This document shows, in pieces, positions 21,102 to 33,197 of a stretch of DNA of 64,000 nt. The translations under genes were made by a program, and so were the position numbers. Positions within the stretch are counted from its first letter, which is position 1, and each line of letters opens with the position of its first letter. The notes beneath the pieces are model-generated. The model was given only the letters and a program-made list of their open reading frames with translations. It made no database searches and was not told the DNA's origin. Location: the NCBI GenBank assembly GCA_023055355.1, contig JALJCS010000050.1, forward strand, positions 1,178,001-1,242,000, in the 5' to 3' direction. Source of the DNA: Agelaius tricolor. Lineage: Eukaryota; Chordata; Aves; Passeriformes; Icteridae.

Positions 21102-21353
21102 TGTTAGCGTTCAGAAACACATCATCACATAAGCAATTATATGCAGGTGCTTTTATTAAGAGCTCTGGGTCTCAGGAGTATTCAACTCAAATCTGACTCC
21201 GACCATATTTTCGAGATGATCGTGTTTTTATACTCTATCGTTATATAACTTTCATGGTAATTACTAAACTTATATTGTTCTATTGTATACAGAGTGCTGG
21301 GTTTTGACCTAACAGCCCCAACCGTCAGCCAGTTCCTCCTTCAGTCCTTCACA
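21102..21353 (-). repeat. Short LTR-like element
   Basis: Plus strand TGTTAGCG ... CCTTCACA gives TG...CA ends. On minus a TATAAAA (near 21222-21230) and AATAAAA (near 21150) are spaced like an LTR promoter and poly(A) signal. No internal region or polypurine tract adjoins it, so it may be a solo LTR. Boundaries are inferred. Confidence 0.5.
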
Positions 21354-21464
21354 AATTGCTGCAGCAGCCTACTGTTTAGCAAACTATACAGTGAACACAT
21401 CTTTCTGGCCAGAAGAACACCTTAACATTGTGACACTGGGCTACCTGAGCACTTGAGGAAGGCC

Positions 21465-21625
21465 CACAGGTCATAATTAAAAATGAACTAGGGGAATGGG
21501 AACAGGGTTGGAGACTGGTACTCACAGGGCAAGGGTACGCAGCCATCAAGAAAAATAGTAAAATCAAATGGTGCCCGCTTAAGTCGATAAAACCATACCT
21601 TCAGGGCAAAAACTAATGAAATTTG
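21465..21625 (+). pseudogene. Retroviral integrase C-terminal fragment
   Basis: One plus frame reads through GEWEQGWRLVLTGQGYAAI and then KWCPLKSIKPYLQGKN before a stop. This resembles the DNA-binding C-terminal domain of retroviral integrases. Upstream sequence is too decayed to extend it. It probably belongs to the element whose 3' LTR starts at 22371, with env deleted between. Confidence 0.45.
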
Positions 21626-22370
21626 TAAAGTTTGTTTTGCAGGACTGAATCCTCAGACACCCCCGCGGCCTGTATACCCCGCTTCCTAAAGGCTGCGACG
21701 AATCATAAAGCAGCCCGATGGCAGACCATACCAGGGTCGTGAAAGAACTCAGTGACCAAACTAAAGGAGCGGCTGGCACAGAGAAGGACGGGGGGGGAAA
21801 ACAGCTCAGCAAAAATGTTAAGAGGTATCCAGCAAGTAGAGTTCGAGCTCTGGCCAGGTTCTGGCTCTACTTGGATGTAATGCCAAGTAACCCAGAATTC
21901 TTCCCTGTGTCAAAGGATCAAAGGGCGATTTGGAGGGAACATAAGTCCGGACATGGATTCTCCAAATCCTCTCTAGTTTAAGATCAAACAGGTCGCAGAC
22001 TCTGGGAAAATAATTCCGTCCTAGGAGGTCAACTATAAAAAAAAACAAAAAAAACCCCAACAACAAAAAAAAAAACAACCAACCAACCAAACAAAAAAAA
22101 AAAACAACCGAGGAGGTCCTACAAAGATATTCAAAGACAGGGTTCAGTCAGCCCCATGACTGGTCGCCTTACATTTTCAACAAGTTTGTGTTTTTTTTTT
22201 TTTGAAACAAACATTAGAGATAGTTAGCTTTTCGTTTGTTAAACATTTGCAGTTACAAGCTTATTGCAATTCTGTTATGTTGTTCAAGTTAATTGCATTT
22301 TGCCAGTTACACATGTTTCCTACTTGTCAGTTCTGCTATGTTTTTAACTGGTCATAAAAGGGGGGGGAAA
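21626..22370 (+). other. Non-coding remainder of the ERV fragment, A-rich tract inside
   Basis: An 87-codon open frame at 21718-21981 has no recognisable domain. An A-rich simple tract of a-runs with caacc words lies at 22038-22110, and a T run at 22190-22203. Just before 22371 is a G-rich polypurine tract (aaaaggggggggaaa). Confidence 0.5.
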
Positions 22371-22579
22371 TGTGGGGAAATATCGCGAGGTCTCGAGATA
22401 TCGCGAGGTCACGCAGAACCCCTCCCCTTTTACTGTTACTGACCGTTACCCCCTGTTATAAAAGACCCTGACCAACCGTTAATAGAGGCCAGTTACTGTC
22501 CCCCACATTGGTGTATGCGTGTGCTTGGCCCGTGTGGCAGAGGCGCCGCCACTGAACCGTCCTCGACCCGGGACGCCAC
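22371..22579 (+). repeat. Short 3' LTR, about 209 bp
   Basis: Begins TGTGGGGAAATATCG directly after a polypurine tract, has a TATAAAAG box near 22458, and ends GACGCCACA. It interrupts sequence otherwise homologous to 2480-3130 inverted. Confidence 0.65.
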
Positions 22580-22589
22580 ACCCCAAGCA

Positions 22590-23270
22590 GCAGCAGCAAG
22601 TGCCACACTGGCCACTCAGGCACCAGGAACCAGCAGCCAAGGGCACTGCCAGGGCCAAAGGCCAGGTCAGCCAGACAGAAAGGGGCAGGGCTGGGCACTG
22701 TTTCCATGGCAACCGGCACTGGGGGGGACACCTGGGGCACCTGGCCTGGCAGTTGCCATGGAAAGCCCTGGCAGGCACTGAGGGCACAGCCCCTGGCACT
22801 GAGACACTGCTGGGCCGGGTGCTGAGCACAGCGCTAAGCACGCAGAGATGGTTTTGTTCTTGCTGAGCTGCAGCACAGCCAAGGCCTGTCCTGCCCCTCG
22901 TCCAGCCACGCTGGGGAGGGGCTGGGGCTGCGGGGGAGCTTGGCAGGGGACACAGCCAGGACAGGTGACCCCAACTGACCCCGGGCACAGCCCAGACCAG
23001 AGCACATCATGCTCAGGCTATGAAGGGGGGGAACAAGGAGCAAGGGGGGAATTTTGGAGGGAGGCTTTTTGCCTTCCCAGGTAACACTTAGGCAAGAGGG
23101 GGCCCTGTTTCACCAGTGGGCAGGGTCACTACCAAAGACACAGACACCAACTGAAGCAATTGTGGCATTTATATCATGCACAGCTGCAAAGAATTACAAA
23201 AGGAAAAGCTCAGCAAAGCACATCATCATTAGCAAAGAAATACAAAAGAAGCTCAGCAATCCATCAGAAC
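22590..23270 (-). repeat. Inverted copy of the 2480-3130 segment
   Basis: Reverse complement of the ERVL-like LTR end plus GC-rich flank of the direct repeat. It joins kinase arm B at about 23270. Confidence 0.85.
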
Positions 23271-23499
23271 TCAGGAACACAGCCCACTCACCAGCTTTGG
23301 CCCACTCAGGCACTTCTAGAGGAGGAAGAAAGTGCAATTGCACAATTCCAGGCAATCAAGAAGGAAGAATGGGACAGACAAACACCCTGTGCAGATCCAG
23401 GCGTTCAGCTGGGACTGTGGAGGGTTTGGCTTCTTGCCAATTGGATGTGTGTCCCCAGCTGCAATCTCTGGGCCTGCAGCAGAGTCTCACTCAGCTGCC

Positions 23500-24748
23500 A
23501 AAGCAGAAAGCTCAGGCGCTGTGCTCGCAAGGGGCTCGTCTGATGCAAAGCTGTCAGAGCAATGGGAGGGCAGAGCCAGCCCAGCTGGGCCCAGGGCTGA
23601 GCCCAGCAGAGCCCTGGCAGAGCCCAGAGCAGCCTCAGCAGCCGCAGAGCCCGGCTGCAAGGAGAGAAAGCAGAAAGTGCCCATCAGCTGAGGGCTCCTG
23701 TGCCCTTGTGCCAAGGCCTGCGGTGCCCAGGCCATGCTGGCTGTGCCCAGAGCTGTGCCCAGAGCTGCCCATCCCTGCTGCCTTTGGCAGCAGAGCAGGA
23801 GGGCAGGACATGTGCCCAGCCTGCAGCCAGCCACGGCACATCCAGCCCTCAGCAGCTGCCCAGAGCAGGATGCTCCTGTGCTCGCTGCCATCTCCCAAAA
23901 GCTCTGATCCCACCCTGCCAAGCACACAGGGACCCACCTCACGCCAGCCACGGCTGCAAGAAGAGCTGCTCCAAACCATGTCCTCAGCCTTCTCCAAGGC
24001 CACCGCCCATCCACGCCACAGCTGCTCCCAAGCACTTCCCCATCTGCACTGGACCACCTGGAACGCTTCCTCTGGAAAAACAAACAAAACATTCTTGGAA
24101 AGACTTAAAGACAAAAAGGGAAAACAGGAAAAACGGGGAAAAACTCCTATCTCCGTCAGGGCCTTGAGGAAGGCCCAACTCCTACATGGTAGGGAAAATC
24201 CCAGCCATGGGTGAGGGAAGCCCACACTTTCTCACTTCCACCCAGCACTGCCCCCCAAAATCACGGTCATCCCAAAGCAAACAAGGGCAGTGCAGCAGCC
24301 CAGCCCTTCCTTGCCTGCAGAGCAAAGCAGCCCCTGCACAGCTTCTGGAGTCCCACCTCTGCTCCCACCATGGGGCTTTGTTTGTGTCGGGCTGGCTGCC
24401 CCAGCCCCAGCCCCAGCCCAGGCCACGGTGGCTGCTGGGGGCTGTTGGCAGGGCCAGGAGCCCACTCCCATTTGTACCCAGCCCAGTCCATGCCCCAGCC
24501 CTGCCAAAAGCAGCTGGGCAGCGACTGAAGAATGAGTTGCATCTGCCCCAGCAAAGGGGGAACCTTTGCTTCCCAGCCAGGCTGGGCCATGCCCAAATCT
24601 GGCAGCATTTCCCCGGGTGGGGACTCACCTGCAAATTCCCTGTGGAGTCTGGCTTTGAAGAAGGTGCCAGAATCAAAGTCCATCACCTTCAGCCTCCAGT
24701 GGCCAGGCTGAGGAAGAGCTTCTCATCCTTGGTGCCATCCTGGCTGTC

Positions 24749-24810
<62 letters not shown>

Positions 24811-24851
24811 CCCCATCCGGTACAGCTTCTCCAGGGGCTCCTTCTCCTTCC
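23500..24851 (-). pseudogene. Decayed PIM1-like kinase paralog, left arm
   Basis: Lies just 3' of the kinase gene, same strand. An exon-like block (24629-24851) has an acceptor, then a frame reading KEKEPLEKLYRMG as in the start of PIM kinase domains. A CTG run sits where the glycine loop should follow. Then, in other frames, come LFLSLATGG and LKVMDFDSGTFFKARLHREFAG, ending at a normal donor; the DFG motif reads DFD. Farther on (about 23640-23900) sequence resembles the last intron of the intact gene. Frame changes and a missing N-lobe make it non-functional. Confidence 0.75.
24751..24807. repeat. (CAG)19 triplet repeat
   Basis: Nineteen uninterrupted CAG units on plus, read as CTG in the pseudogene. 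The other arm has thirteen (57607-57645); the six-unit difference accounts exactly for the exon-block length difference (223 versus 205 bp). Confidence 0.95.
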
Positions 24852-25126
24852 CTGGGGGCAGACCAGGCTCTCAGGGCTCTGCCCAGGGCCCCAGCTGTCA
24901 GGAAACCAGCACAAGCAAAACCAGCTTGGATGGCGGCCACCAGTGCTGGGCAGAGCAGCTAAGCTGCAGCACAAGGGCTGCGTGTGCCCATCCCATGACC
25001 CCCGTGCAGTGACACAGGCAGCACAAAAAGGTCTGGGTTCCCTTGCTTCTGATTGCCAAGGCATGTGTGGAGCTGCAGCTTACCAGGGCCCTGCATCAAA
25101 GTGTGCCTGTGGCTCTCTCCCTTCTT

Positions 25127-27596
25127 CTACGGCCGAGGAATATCCTGCACCCAAGGATCACAGAACAGGTCTTCTAATGTGGGTCTGTCCAAGGAGTTCA
25201 CGGATAAACACCACCTGATCAGATCTTTGCACTCGGGGCAGAGAAAGCAGAAAGTGCCGGTCAGCCAGAGAAGGCTCCTGTCTGCTTTGCCCCACTATTG
25301 CCATGCCCAGGCCTTGCAGGATGTGCTCAGGGCTGGGCCTAAACTTTCCCATCAATTCCCTGTTTTGGAGGAGAGCAGGACATGTGCCACCTCCTCAGCA
25401 GCTGCCAGAGCGGGATGCTCATGAGCCCGCTGCTGGCTCCCAGCACTGGGATTCCCCCCGTGCCCAGAGAAGAGGATCCACCTTGAGAGAGCCCTTGTGG
25501 CAGCGGGAGCTGGCCCCAGCTGAGGTTCCGGCCCCTCCTGAAAGGGTGCTCCCCGCAGACCATCTGGTGCAGCAGGATGCCCAGGGACCAGATCGTTGCT
25601 GCCTCGCCATGGTACCAGCCAAAGTGGGTCCATTCCGGGGGGCTGTAGGATGGTGTTCCTATGGAATACAGATGGAGTTCAGCAGGGGGATGCTGCTGCT
25701 CCCAGAGCCTGGCCCCAGCACCCCTGGGCCTGCGGGGGCTGCATCAGTGGCACACAGGGTGACCACTGCCCTCTCACCAGCACCTGGGACTTGTGCACAA
25801 ACTTGGGCTTGGAAAAGAAGCCACTGGTGTCAGAAGAGGGCAGAGGAAGCCCTGGCTAAGCCTGACCATGACAAGCAAAGAAAAACCCTCTCTGTGCTGG
25901 GGAAAACATGCCCTTATCCTCCCTGTCTGCATTGCCCCAAAAATATTGGGAAGCCAAGGCAAACAGGGCGAGTGGAGCAGTGCAAGCCCTTCCTCTCGCC
26001 TGCACACCAAACTGGCTGGGGCACAGGTTCCCCCCCCCTCTCTTCTACCCCCACCCAGGGGGGTTTTGGGCGGGCTGGCTGCCCCAGCCCAGCCCCAGTC
26101 CTGGGCAGAGTGGCTGGCAAAGGCTGCCAGCAGGGCTGGAAGATGGCTCCCCACCCAGCCCCGCTCTAAAGCAACTCAGCTGAAGACTCAGTCCCCTGAC
26201 TGGCAGCAAAAGGGAGAATCCCCGCTGCCACAGCCAGCTTGGGCTGGGAGATGTTGGCCATGAGATCCCGGGACCAGGAGTACACCCTTACGTGGGCTCA
26301 CCTGCAAAGTGGGTGTAGGCTGTCTCTTGCAGGTAGGTGCCACAGCCGAAGTCAATCAGTTTGGCCTGCCCGGTGGCCAGGTCAAGCACGATGTTCCCTG
26401 GCTTGATGTCCCTGTGCAGGACCCCGCAGCTGGTGCAGTGCCACACGGCCTCCAGCACCTGGTGGAACAGCTCCCGCGCCACCTCCTCGGGCACGAACCG
26501 CCGTGCCCGAATGACACGATGCAGGTCCTGACACCGCTCTGGCCGCTCCAGCACCATCACGATGTGGTTGGGCAGCTCGAACCACTCCAGGAGCTGCACC
26601 ACGCCGGGGAAGCCAGTGGACACCTTGGTCTGCAGCACGATCTCCAGCGGGGCCCTGCTGCCGTCGGGCTGCGGGAGGAGCACGATGCCCTCAGTGGGGC
26701 CGATGCCGTGCCAGGCCTGGGGAAGCCCTGAGCCAGCCCGGGATGCTCTGCGCCCTGCGCTGCGCCCACGCCCGCTCCCCCTCGAGGCGTCCTGGCGGCT
26801 TCCACCGTGCCGGGCCTCGGCTCATCCCCGCCCGGCAGCCCCGGCTGCTGCCGCTGGCCCCGCTCACTCACCAGCTCGCCCCAGTGCCGGACGCGGTTCC
26901 GTGGCACCCTCTTGATGGCCACCTGCAAGCCAAGGACACCGGCGGGCTCAGCTCGCCGCCCGCCCTGCCCAGCCCCATCCTCCTCCTCCTCCTCCGCCCC
27001 GTCGTCCTGCGCCCGCCGCCGGCCCCGCCGCTCACCGGGGCGCCGTCCGAGAGCCGCGTGGCCGCGAAGACGCTGCCGAATCCTCCGCGCCCCAGCAGCG
27101 AACCCAGGCGGTAGCGCTCCTGCAGGGCCTCGTGCGCCGTCCCTGCGGGCGGGACGCGGCTGTCAGCGCTCGGCCCGGGGCCAGCAACGGCCCCCGAGCG
27201 CCCCTCAGCCGCCCCGGGCCGGCCATGCCCAGGCCTTCGCTCCTCGCAACGCGGCACGGGAGGCTCGGGGCCGGCGGCCGCGCTGCCGAGCGGCGGAGCT
27301 CGGGCCGGGGAAGCCGCAGCGGAGGCGGCGGCAGCGGCCGCGCCGCCTGTGTCCTCCGCGGGCCCCGGGAGGGGCCGGGGCCGGGCTCGGGGCTGGAGCC
27401 TGCCTCGGGGCCGGGGCCGGGCTCGGGCCAGGCGGAGGCGAAGGGCGGCGATGCCGCTCCCGCACACGGCATTGATGGCCGCCCAGCAGCGCCACCGCCA
27501 GTAGGGCCAGAGCCGGGCGGAGGCGAGACCGCGGCGGGACGGGCGGGGCCGGGCACGGGGCAGCCCCGCCCGGGGCCGGGGGCGGGCCGGGGGCAT
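25127..27596 (-). CDS. PIM1-like: PIM1-like serine/threonine kinase, left-arm copy, last splice acceptor lost
   Basis: Five exons on minus: 27036-27596, 26872-26922, 26302-26668, 25482-25658 and, by homology, 25127-25233. Exon 1 starts at ATG 27594-27596 and encodes a Pro/Arg/Ala-rich N-terminus plus the glycine loop LGRGGFGSVFAA. Exon 2 carries VAIK. Exon 3 has the hinge region, the catalytic loop HRDIKPGN and IDFG. Exon 4 has GTPSYSPPEW and TIWSLGILLHQMVCG. Exon 5 has the family C-terminus (LIRWCLSV, RPTLEDLF). HRD, VAIK and DFG are present, so the core looks catalytic. The acceptor before exon 5 reads CG instead of AG (A to C at 25235). Using the AG two bases on would shift frame into a different 20-odd-residue tail. 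About 420 aa is predicted, longer than the roughly 310 of PIM1. PIM1-like families are expanded in songbirds. Confidence 0.85.
25234..25235 (-). other. Mutated splice acceptor of the last kinase intron
   Basis: Minus strand reads TCTGCCCCG then AGTGCAAAG; the other arm reads TCTGCCCAG then AGTGCAAAG (57172-57189). The invariant A is C here. Confidence 0.85.
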
Positions 27597-28010
27597 GGCC
27601 CGGCCCGGCAGGGGGAGAGGGAGGCGGGGACACGAGAGGGAGGCGGGGAGAGGAGAGGGACGCCGGGCAAGGGACCCCGGGAGAAGGGTGCCCGACGGCG
27701 GGAAAGGGAGACACAGAGAAAGAAAGAGAGAAAGAGGAAGAAAGAGAGAACGAGAAAGATCGTTCTATGGTATCTGTTTTGCTTCTGCCGCCGCTGCTGC
27801 TGCCGCTGCCGCTGCTGCTGCCGCCGCTGCCGCCGCTGCAACTGAAGCACCGGGGCCGTTCGTCCCCGTGTCCGTTCCCCGCTCGCCCCACGAGCCCCAC
27901 GTTCGAGCCCCGCGCGCCCCGGGCACAGCCCCTGAGTCTGTCCAAACACGGGAACTTTGCAGCCTTGAGCCCAGGTGCAGAGCCCTGACTCCTGCACACT
28001 GGCACAGCAA
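27597..28010 (-). promoter_or_regulatory. CpG-rich promoter/5' UTR region of the left kinase gene
   Basis: Very GC- and CpG-rich up to the ATG. It has a GA-rich tract (27710-27760) and a GCC/GCT triplet tract (27785-27842), and no TATA box. The same elements are mirrored at 54400-54810. Transcription start was not located. Confidence 0.55.
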
Positions 28011-28480
28011 TCCCCTCGCTTGCTGCTCTGCATTGGCCTGGCTGAGGGGCAAACACTGTCGGGACACCTTCCCTTGGGCTAGGATTCCTACCTGAGCCCA
28101 GCACTGCACTTACATCTCCAGTGTTGCCTTCCAGTAAAAACAGGGGAAGGAAAACTCTGTGTGCCTCATGGTATTTTAGAGTGTCTAAAAATCACTAAGT
28201 CACTGGTCATAGAGGTGAGAAGCATTTGGAATGAATATGATAGAGAAGTAGTGCAATATAGAAAAGGGGAGCATAGAAATAAATAGAGGAAAACATCTTG
28301 GATTGTTTCTTTCATTTTCATTTCACTTCTGGAAAGCTGTTCCACTTTTCCAGGAATCTTCTCCTGTCTGCTCTTGCCAAGAATCTCTCCTGGAGAACAA
28401 GGTCAAGCTTCTGTCACAAGATTTGCACCCAGGAAATTATGCCACTGGTGAAATTTTCATTATGACTGTTTGTGCTGCGT
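28010..28480. other. No gene recognised
   Basis: Moderate-GC sequence upstream of the kinase promoter, mirrored at about 53920-54390. No domain, RNA gene or LTR end seen. Confidence 0.5.
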
Positions 28481-28895
28481 TAGGGCAAATTTTGGGAGGA
28501 AAACTCCAAAAGGGGTCCATCTAGAAAGCAAGTTCAAGTAGCCCCTCCCCCTGCTAGTTCAGGAAAAGACTTCCCTGGAGAAAAGCGAAAAGAAACCAGG
28601 TTATTTAACAACTAAAGTATTCACAAGCATGAAAAAGGAATAATATTAAATGAAACCTCTGACAGTGCTGAAGAGATGGCAAATTCAGAAAATCCTTTTT
28701 GTGGGGTGTAGTTGGCTCACTCGGTCTCTTCTAAGTTCCTCTGGTGATGGAATGCAGCGTCCCAGACCTCAGTGGGCCACAGGTGTGAGCTGCAGGTGTT
28801 TTTCTGGGTTTTCAGTCCAGAGCAGGTTTCAACAGTTCCAAGAAAAAGGAAAGTCCCAGTCCCAGGAACTTCTCTGCCTAAGCTAGCTAAAACCA
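28480..28895 (-). repeat. Relic LTR related to the ERVL-like LTR
   Basis: Words gggcaaatttt-gg, ctccaaaaggggtcc, cccctccccct, ttatttaaca, caaattcagaaa and tcagtccagagcaggtt appear in the same order as in 16299-16950, in more diverged form. Mirrored at 53500-53920. Confidence 0.7.
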
Positions 28896-29339
28896 AATTG
28901 CTGGACCTGGGCTGTGAAGGCACCGGGAAATTTCCAAATCTGGGCACTGGTGCTGCCAGCAAACACCAGATCTGGATGGTGCTGGAGCCAGAACCTGGAA
29001 GTTTCCAACTTTTGGCTTTCTGTGCCAGCAAATCACTGGACTTGGGCTGTGCTGGCACCAGGAAGTTTTCAGATCTGGGTGCTGGCGCTGCCAGCAAACA
29101 CCAGATCTGGCTGGTGTCGTTGGCAGCGACAGAAATCTGCCGGATTTGGGCTCTGCTGGCACCGGGAAATTTCCAAATCTGGGTACGGGCACTGCAAACA
29201 CAAGATGTGGGCAGTGCCAGAGCCAGTAGCAGAAAGTGGCCGGGTTTTGGAATTCTGTGCCAGCAAATTGCTGCCCTTGGGCTGTGTCAGAATAGGGAAA
29301 TTTCCAGATCTGGGCACTGGCGGTGCCAGCAAACACCAG
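28896..29339. repeat. Minisatellite C, block 1 (about 130-bp unit)
   Basis: Units built on ctggacttgggctgtgctggcaccgggaaatttccagatctgggcactggcgctgccagcaaacaccagatctgg. Mirrored at 53061-53510. Confidence 0.9.
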
Positions 29340-29797
29340 TGAAACCTTCTGGTCCTCGTCTGGACCGTTGGCCAGTGGTTTCCCTGAGAACCAGCTCTGG
29401 CCACTTTACAGACAGAGACTGCTTTCATCTGCTTGTCTGGAAACAGAACTTTAATGCAGGCAAACACAACAAACAGGACGGCGTGCACAGTACACAGAGC
29501 AATGCAGAAAAAAGCCTGGGTCTAGGGTCCTGCAGGGATATTTATACATTTATATATGGGGAGGGGTTAAGGTGGGATCTGAGGGAAGGATCCAAGAAGA
29601 AGGAAGGATTATGAATATTGAAATTTTTGCAGTAAAATGTAACCAATGGTAGCAAAGAGAACTCAGAACTTTCTAGTAACAATCTGCATAATTGAACAAG
29701 AGGATTATGGGCGGGAGCTCCTGCTGACCCCAACTAAAGAGGGTTTTCCCACAGCCTTAAGCTGAGGTCCCCTTCTTCTTTTAAACCAACCCCAACA
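29340..29797 (-). repeat. Solo LTR, 458 bp, left arm
   Basis: Plus strand begins TGAAACC and ends CCAACCCCAACA. Flanks are caccag on the left and ccccag on the right, a 6-bp target-site duplication with one later mismatch. TATATAAA and ATTAAA signals are mirrored from the other arm (52597-53054, same length). Confidence 0.9.
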
Positions 29798-30750
29798 CCC
29801 CAGATCTGGGTGGTGCTGGGTTTTGGCTTTCTTTGCCAGACAATTGCTGCATTTGGGTCGTGCTGACACCAGGAAATTGCCAGATGTGGGCACTGGCAGT
29901 GCCAACGCACACCAGATCTGGGTGGGGTATTTGCCACCACCAGGAAATTGCCAAATGTGACCTTTCTGTGCCAGCAAACTGCTGGAATTCTGCTGTGCAG
30001 GCATCTGAAAAATTCCGGATCGGGGCACTGGCAGTGTCAGCACACACGAGATCGGAGTAGTGTAGGCACCAGGTATTTGCCTGGTTTTGGCTTTCTTTGC
30101 CAGCCAATTGCTGGACTTGGGCTGTGGTGGCACAGGGAAATGTTCAGATCTGGGCATGGGTGGTGCCATCAAACACCAGGTGTGGGTGGTGACAGTCTTG
30201 GCACCAGGAAATTGCTGCGTTTTGTCTTCTTTTTCCAAAAAACTGCTGCACTTGGGCTGTGTTGGAACCGAGTATGTCCAGATTGGGGTACAGGCGGTGG
30301 CAGCAAACACCAGATCTTGGCATTGCCAGTGTCAGCAATGGGAAATTGCCAGATTTTGGCTTTCTTTACCAGAAAATTGCTGGACTTGGGCTGTGGTGGC
30401 ACAGGGAAATGTTCAGATCTGGGCATGGGTGGTGCCATCAAACACCAGGTGTGGGTGGTGACAGTCTTGGCACCAGGAAATTGCTGCGTTTTGTCTTCTT
30501 TTTCCAAAAAACTGCTGCACTTGGGCTGTGTTGGAACCGAGTATGTCCAGATTGGGGTACAGGCGGTGGCAGCAAACACCAGATCTTGGCATTGCCAGTG
30601 TCAGCAATGGGAAATTGCCAGATTTTGGCTTTCTTTACCAGAAAATTGCTGGACTTGGCTCTGCCGGAACAAGGGAATTTCCAGATCTGGGCACTGGAGG
30701 TGGCAGCAAACACCAGATCTGGGCGGTGCCAGACCCAGTAATGTTGGAAA
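29798..30750. repeat. Minisatellite C, block 2, with an exact 269-bp tandem duplication
   Basis: Same unit family as block 1. A two-unit segment occurs at about 30107-30375 and again at 30376-30644, with no difference that I could see. The right arm has a shorter and different version, so homology between arms fades within this block. Confidence 0.9.
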
Positions 30751-30807
30751 TGAATTTGTAGAGAATTTTTAAGGTTTGATAGAAGGTTTCTATAGTATGT
30801 ATGCAAG

Positions 30808-31640
30808 TGTCATGATCCATCCTTACGAACGGGTTTCATGATGGTTCGTGGGTTGATCTCAGAGTGCAAAAAACATCGACACGGTACAGGGGGCTGCAGT
30901 GATAATCAAAAGAAATGTACCTTTATTGAATAACCACAAGAAAATGCATTGGGGAGGAATTGGGGAAAAGGGAAAAAGAGGGAGGAAGAGAAAGGAAGGT
31001 ATAAAGCTACCAAACATAGAAAAGGAGAAGTCCTTTGATGTCCAGCCAATGGAGTTCACCAGGTCACGTCTGGGGAGATCTCAGGGTTGCAGTTCATCCG
31101 AACTCTTATTATACTCTTTCTGTTGATGGGGGAAGGGGTAAAACTTGAAACCGAATCAAAGGTAGTCTATTGTATTTTTGGAAGAAAAAATGGTATTTAG
31201 AGAAGGGTACACACAGTCCATGTTCTCTGCAGTGGGTGAGAGCCATTGTCTTCTTGGTCCACTGCTCGCACCTGCAACATCCATCTTGCTTTGGTTAGCT
31301 TGCCTCCCCCACACACCTCCCCCAGGTTAGGGGTCTCAGTGCCAGTCCTTGGAAAGAGTGTGGGGGGGCCTTTTCACACAGGGATTTCATGTCTCGGTCA
31401 TGGATGGAGAGACCTTGTACATCTCAGTCTGTCTGTCACGGCCGTTGTAAGACAAGTGAGGGGTCTTCTGTGGGGGACCACCCAAAACTCAGGAGAAGTC
31501 CAGCCAGGCCGAGAGGTGGGACAACTTCCAAGGCTATTGTTGCAAAAAGGCAAGGGGCCCCCTTCTTCCTTTCATTGGGTTCAGTGTAGCATACAGCAAA
31601 CACACCTGTGAACAATAGCTTAGCAATGCCAGGAGCTGTG
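30808..31640 (-). repeat. LTR-like sequence in minus orientation
   Basis: Begins tgtcatgatccatcc on plus. The minus strand has an AATAAAGG poly(A)-type signal (about 30920). The upper boundary is unclear. It is unrelated to the 3' LTR at 34507, so it is not the matching LTR of the pol-env fragment next to it. Confidence 0.45.
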
Positions 31641-31649
31641 CTTGGGTCT

Positions 31650-33197
31650 CGGGGCCCTTGGCATGTAACTTTCTCCACCAGGGCCAGAAACTTCAGACAA
31701 GGGGCTTTTCTTCAGTGGTCCCCAATGACGATCGTGAGGCAGATGAGAGAAACTTTGGACAGAGTCTCACACCTACATTACATGGACGATGTACTAATCT
31801 GTGCTTCCACCAAGTCTTACTCAGAAGCAGCACTTTCCAAGACTGTCGCAGCTGTCGAAAGCGCGGGGTTTCAGATAGCTCAGGAAAAAATCCAGCTATG
31901 GAGCCCATGGAAGTACCTCGGGTTTTTAATCACAGGAAGGACCATCGTGCCTCAAACTCTGTCCATCAACGAGCACCCCCAGACATTAAGAGACACGCAA
32001 CAGCTGTGCGGCGTCATCACGTGCATCCGACCTCTCCTGGGCCTCACCACAGAAGAACTGGCACCGCTCTTCGACCTTCTACGAGGAGACGGCGACCTGG
32101 CTTCCCCATGCTCGCTAATGCCAGAAGCCTGGGAGGCTTTGGAGAGAGTCGCCAGCGCCATCAAACACCGCCAGGCACATCGGACAGACCGGTCCCTTCC
32201 CCTCAGCCTCGGTATTTCTGGTAAGTGCCCAAACTTCCATGTGCTGCTCTTTCAGTGGGATGACACTTCAAAAACCCCACTCATCATCATCGAGTGGCTT
32301 TTTCTGCCGCACCAACCACATCAAACAGTTACCACCCCACCAGAACTTGTAGCCAAACTTATTATTAAAGGCTGACATCGCCTCCGGACCCTTGCAGCTT
32401 GCGATCCAGCGTGCATTTACCTCCCTTATACTTTGGAACAATTGGATTCTCTATTACAAACAGATGAACATCTGCAAATTCCATTAGACAGCTATCCTGG
32501 AAAAACTTCAATTCATTATCCTAAACACAGACTTTTTAAAGATTCACTGCATTTGGCCCCAAAATCAGATAAAAGTAAAACTCCACTCAAAAACGCTATC
32601 ATGGAGTTCACTGACAGTTCAGGCAAATCTCACCAGTCAGTGTTCACCTGGAGGGACCCGGACACTCAGAAGTGGGAGTCTGATATCCAGGTTGTTGAAG
32701 GTTCCCCCCAGACTGCAGAACTTGCTGCAGCTGTGAGGGCGTTTCGAACATTCCAACAACCCTTCAATTCTGTCACAGATTCTGCATATGTCACTGGGAT
32801 AGCAGAGCGGGCAGAGCGTGCCCTGCTCAAGGAAGTCCAAAATAAAAAATTCTACAGCTTGCTCTCTGAATTAATTTGGTTCATCTCCCAACGAGAGCAA
32901 CCTTATCTCATCCTGCACGTCCGGTCACACACAGAGCTGCCAAGATGCATCACTGAGGGCAACCGGAGAGCAGACTTGTTAGCAATGGCAGCAAGTGCCA
33001 CCCACATTTCCCCCGCTGCACCACATGTCTTTCAACAGGCTCATCTAAGCCATGCATTCTTCCCTCAGAATGCTCCAGCTTTAGTAGGTCAATTTAAGAT
33101 TTCCAGAGACCAAGCCAAGGCAATTGTCTCCACCTGCCCCAATTGCCAATCCCTCGCCCTCCCTTCCATAGGGACAAAACGAAGAAAATTACAGTGA
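31650..33197 (+). pseudogene. pol: pol fragment of a second provirus: RT palm, RNase H, integrase zinc domain
   Basis: Starts within RT: HYMDDVLICAS gives the catalytic YMDD, followed by WSPWKYLGFLI. An in-frame TGA (32373-32375) separates the RT/connection from RNase H (MEFTDSSGK, AELAAAVRAF, SVTDSAYVTG, then HVRSH). An integrase start with a zinc pair (HAFFPQNAPAL ... CPNC) follows and stops at 33197. The integrase catalytic core and C-terminus are absent; env follows within 70 bp, indicating an internal deletion. The 5' end (gag, pro, RT fingers) is also missing. Confidence 0.85.

Larger units (their letters stand above)
23270..29930. repeat. Inverted repeat B, left arm
   Basis: Reverse complement of about 52460-59127 (coordinate sum about 82,394-82,443). 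Contains the decayed kinase paralog, a full kinase gene, an LTR relic, part of minisatellite C and a solo LTR. Confidence 0.93.

Noticed and set aside
23054..24214. 386-codon plus-strand ORF opposite the kinase pseudogene
   Set aside because: Antisense to the decayed paralog, starts in an ERVL-like LTR, and no domain is seen.
24689..24940. Poly-alanine/poly-leucine proteins from the CAG run
   Set aside because: Pure translation of the triplet repeat in alternative frames.
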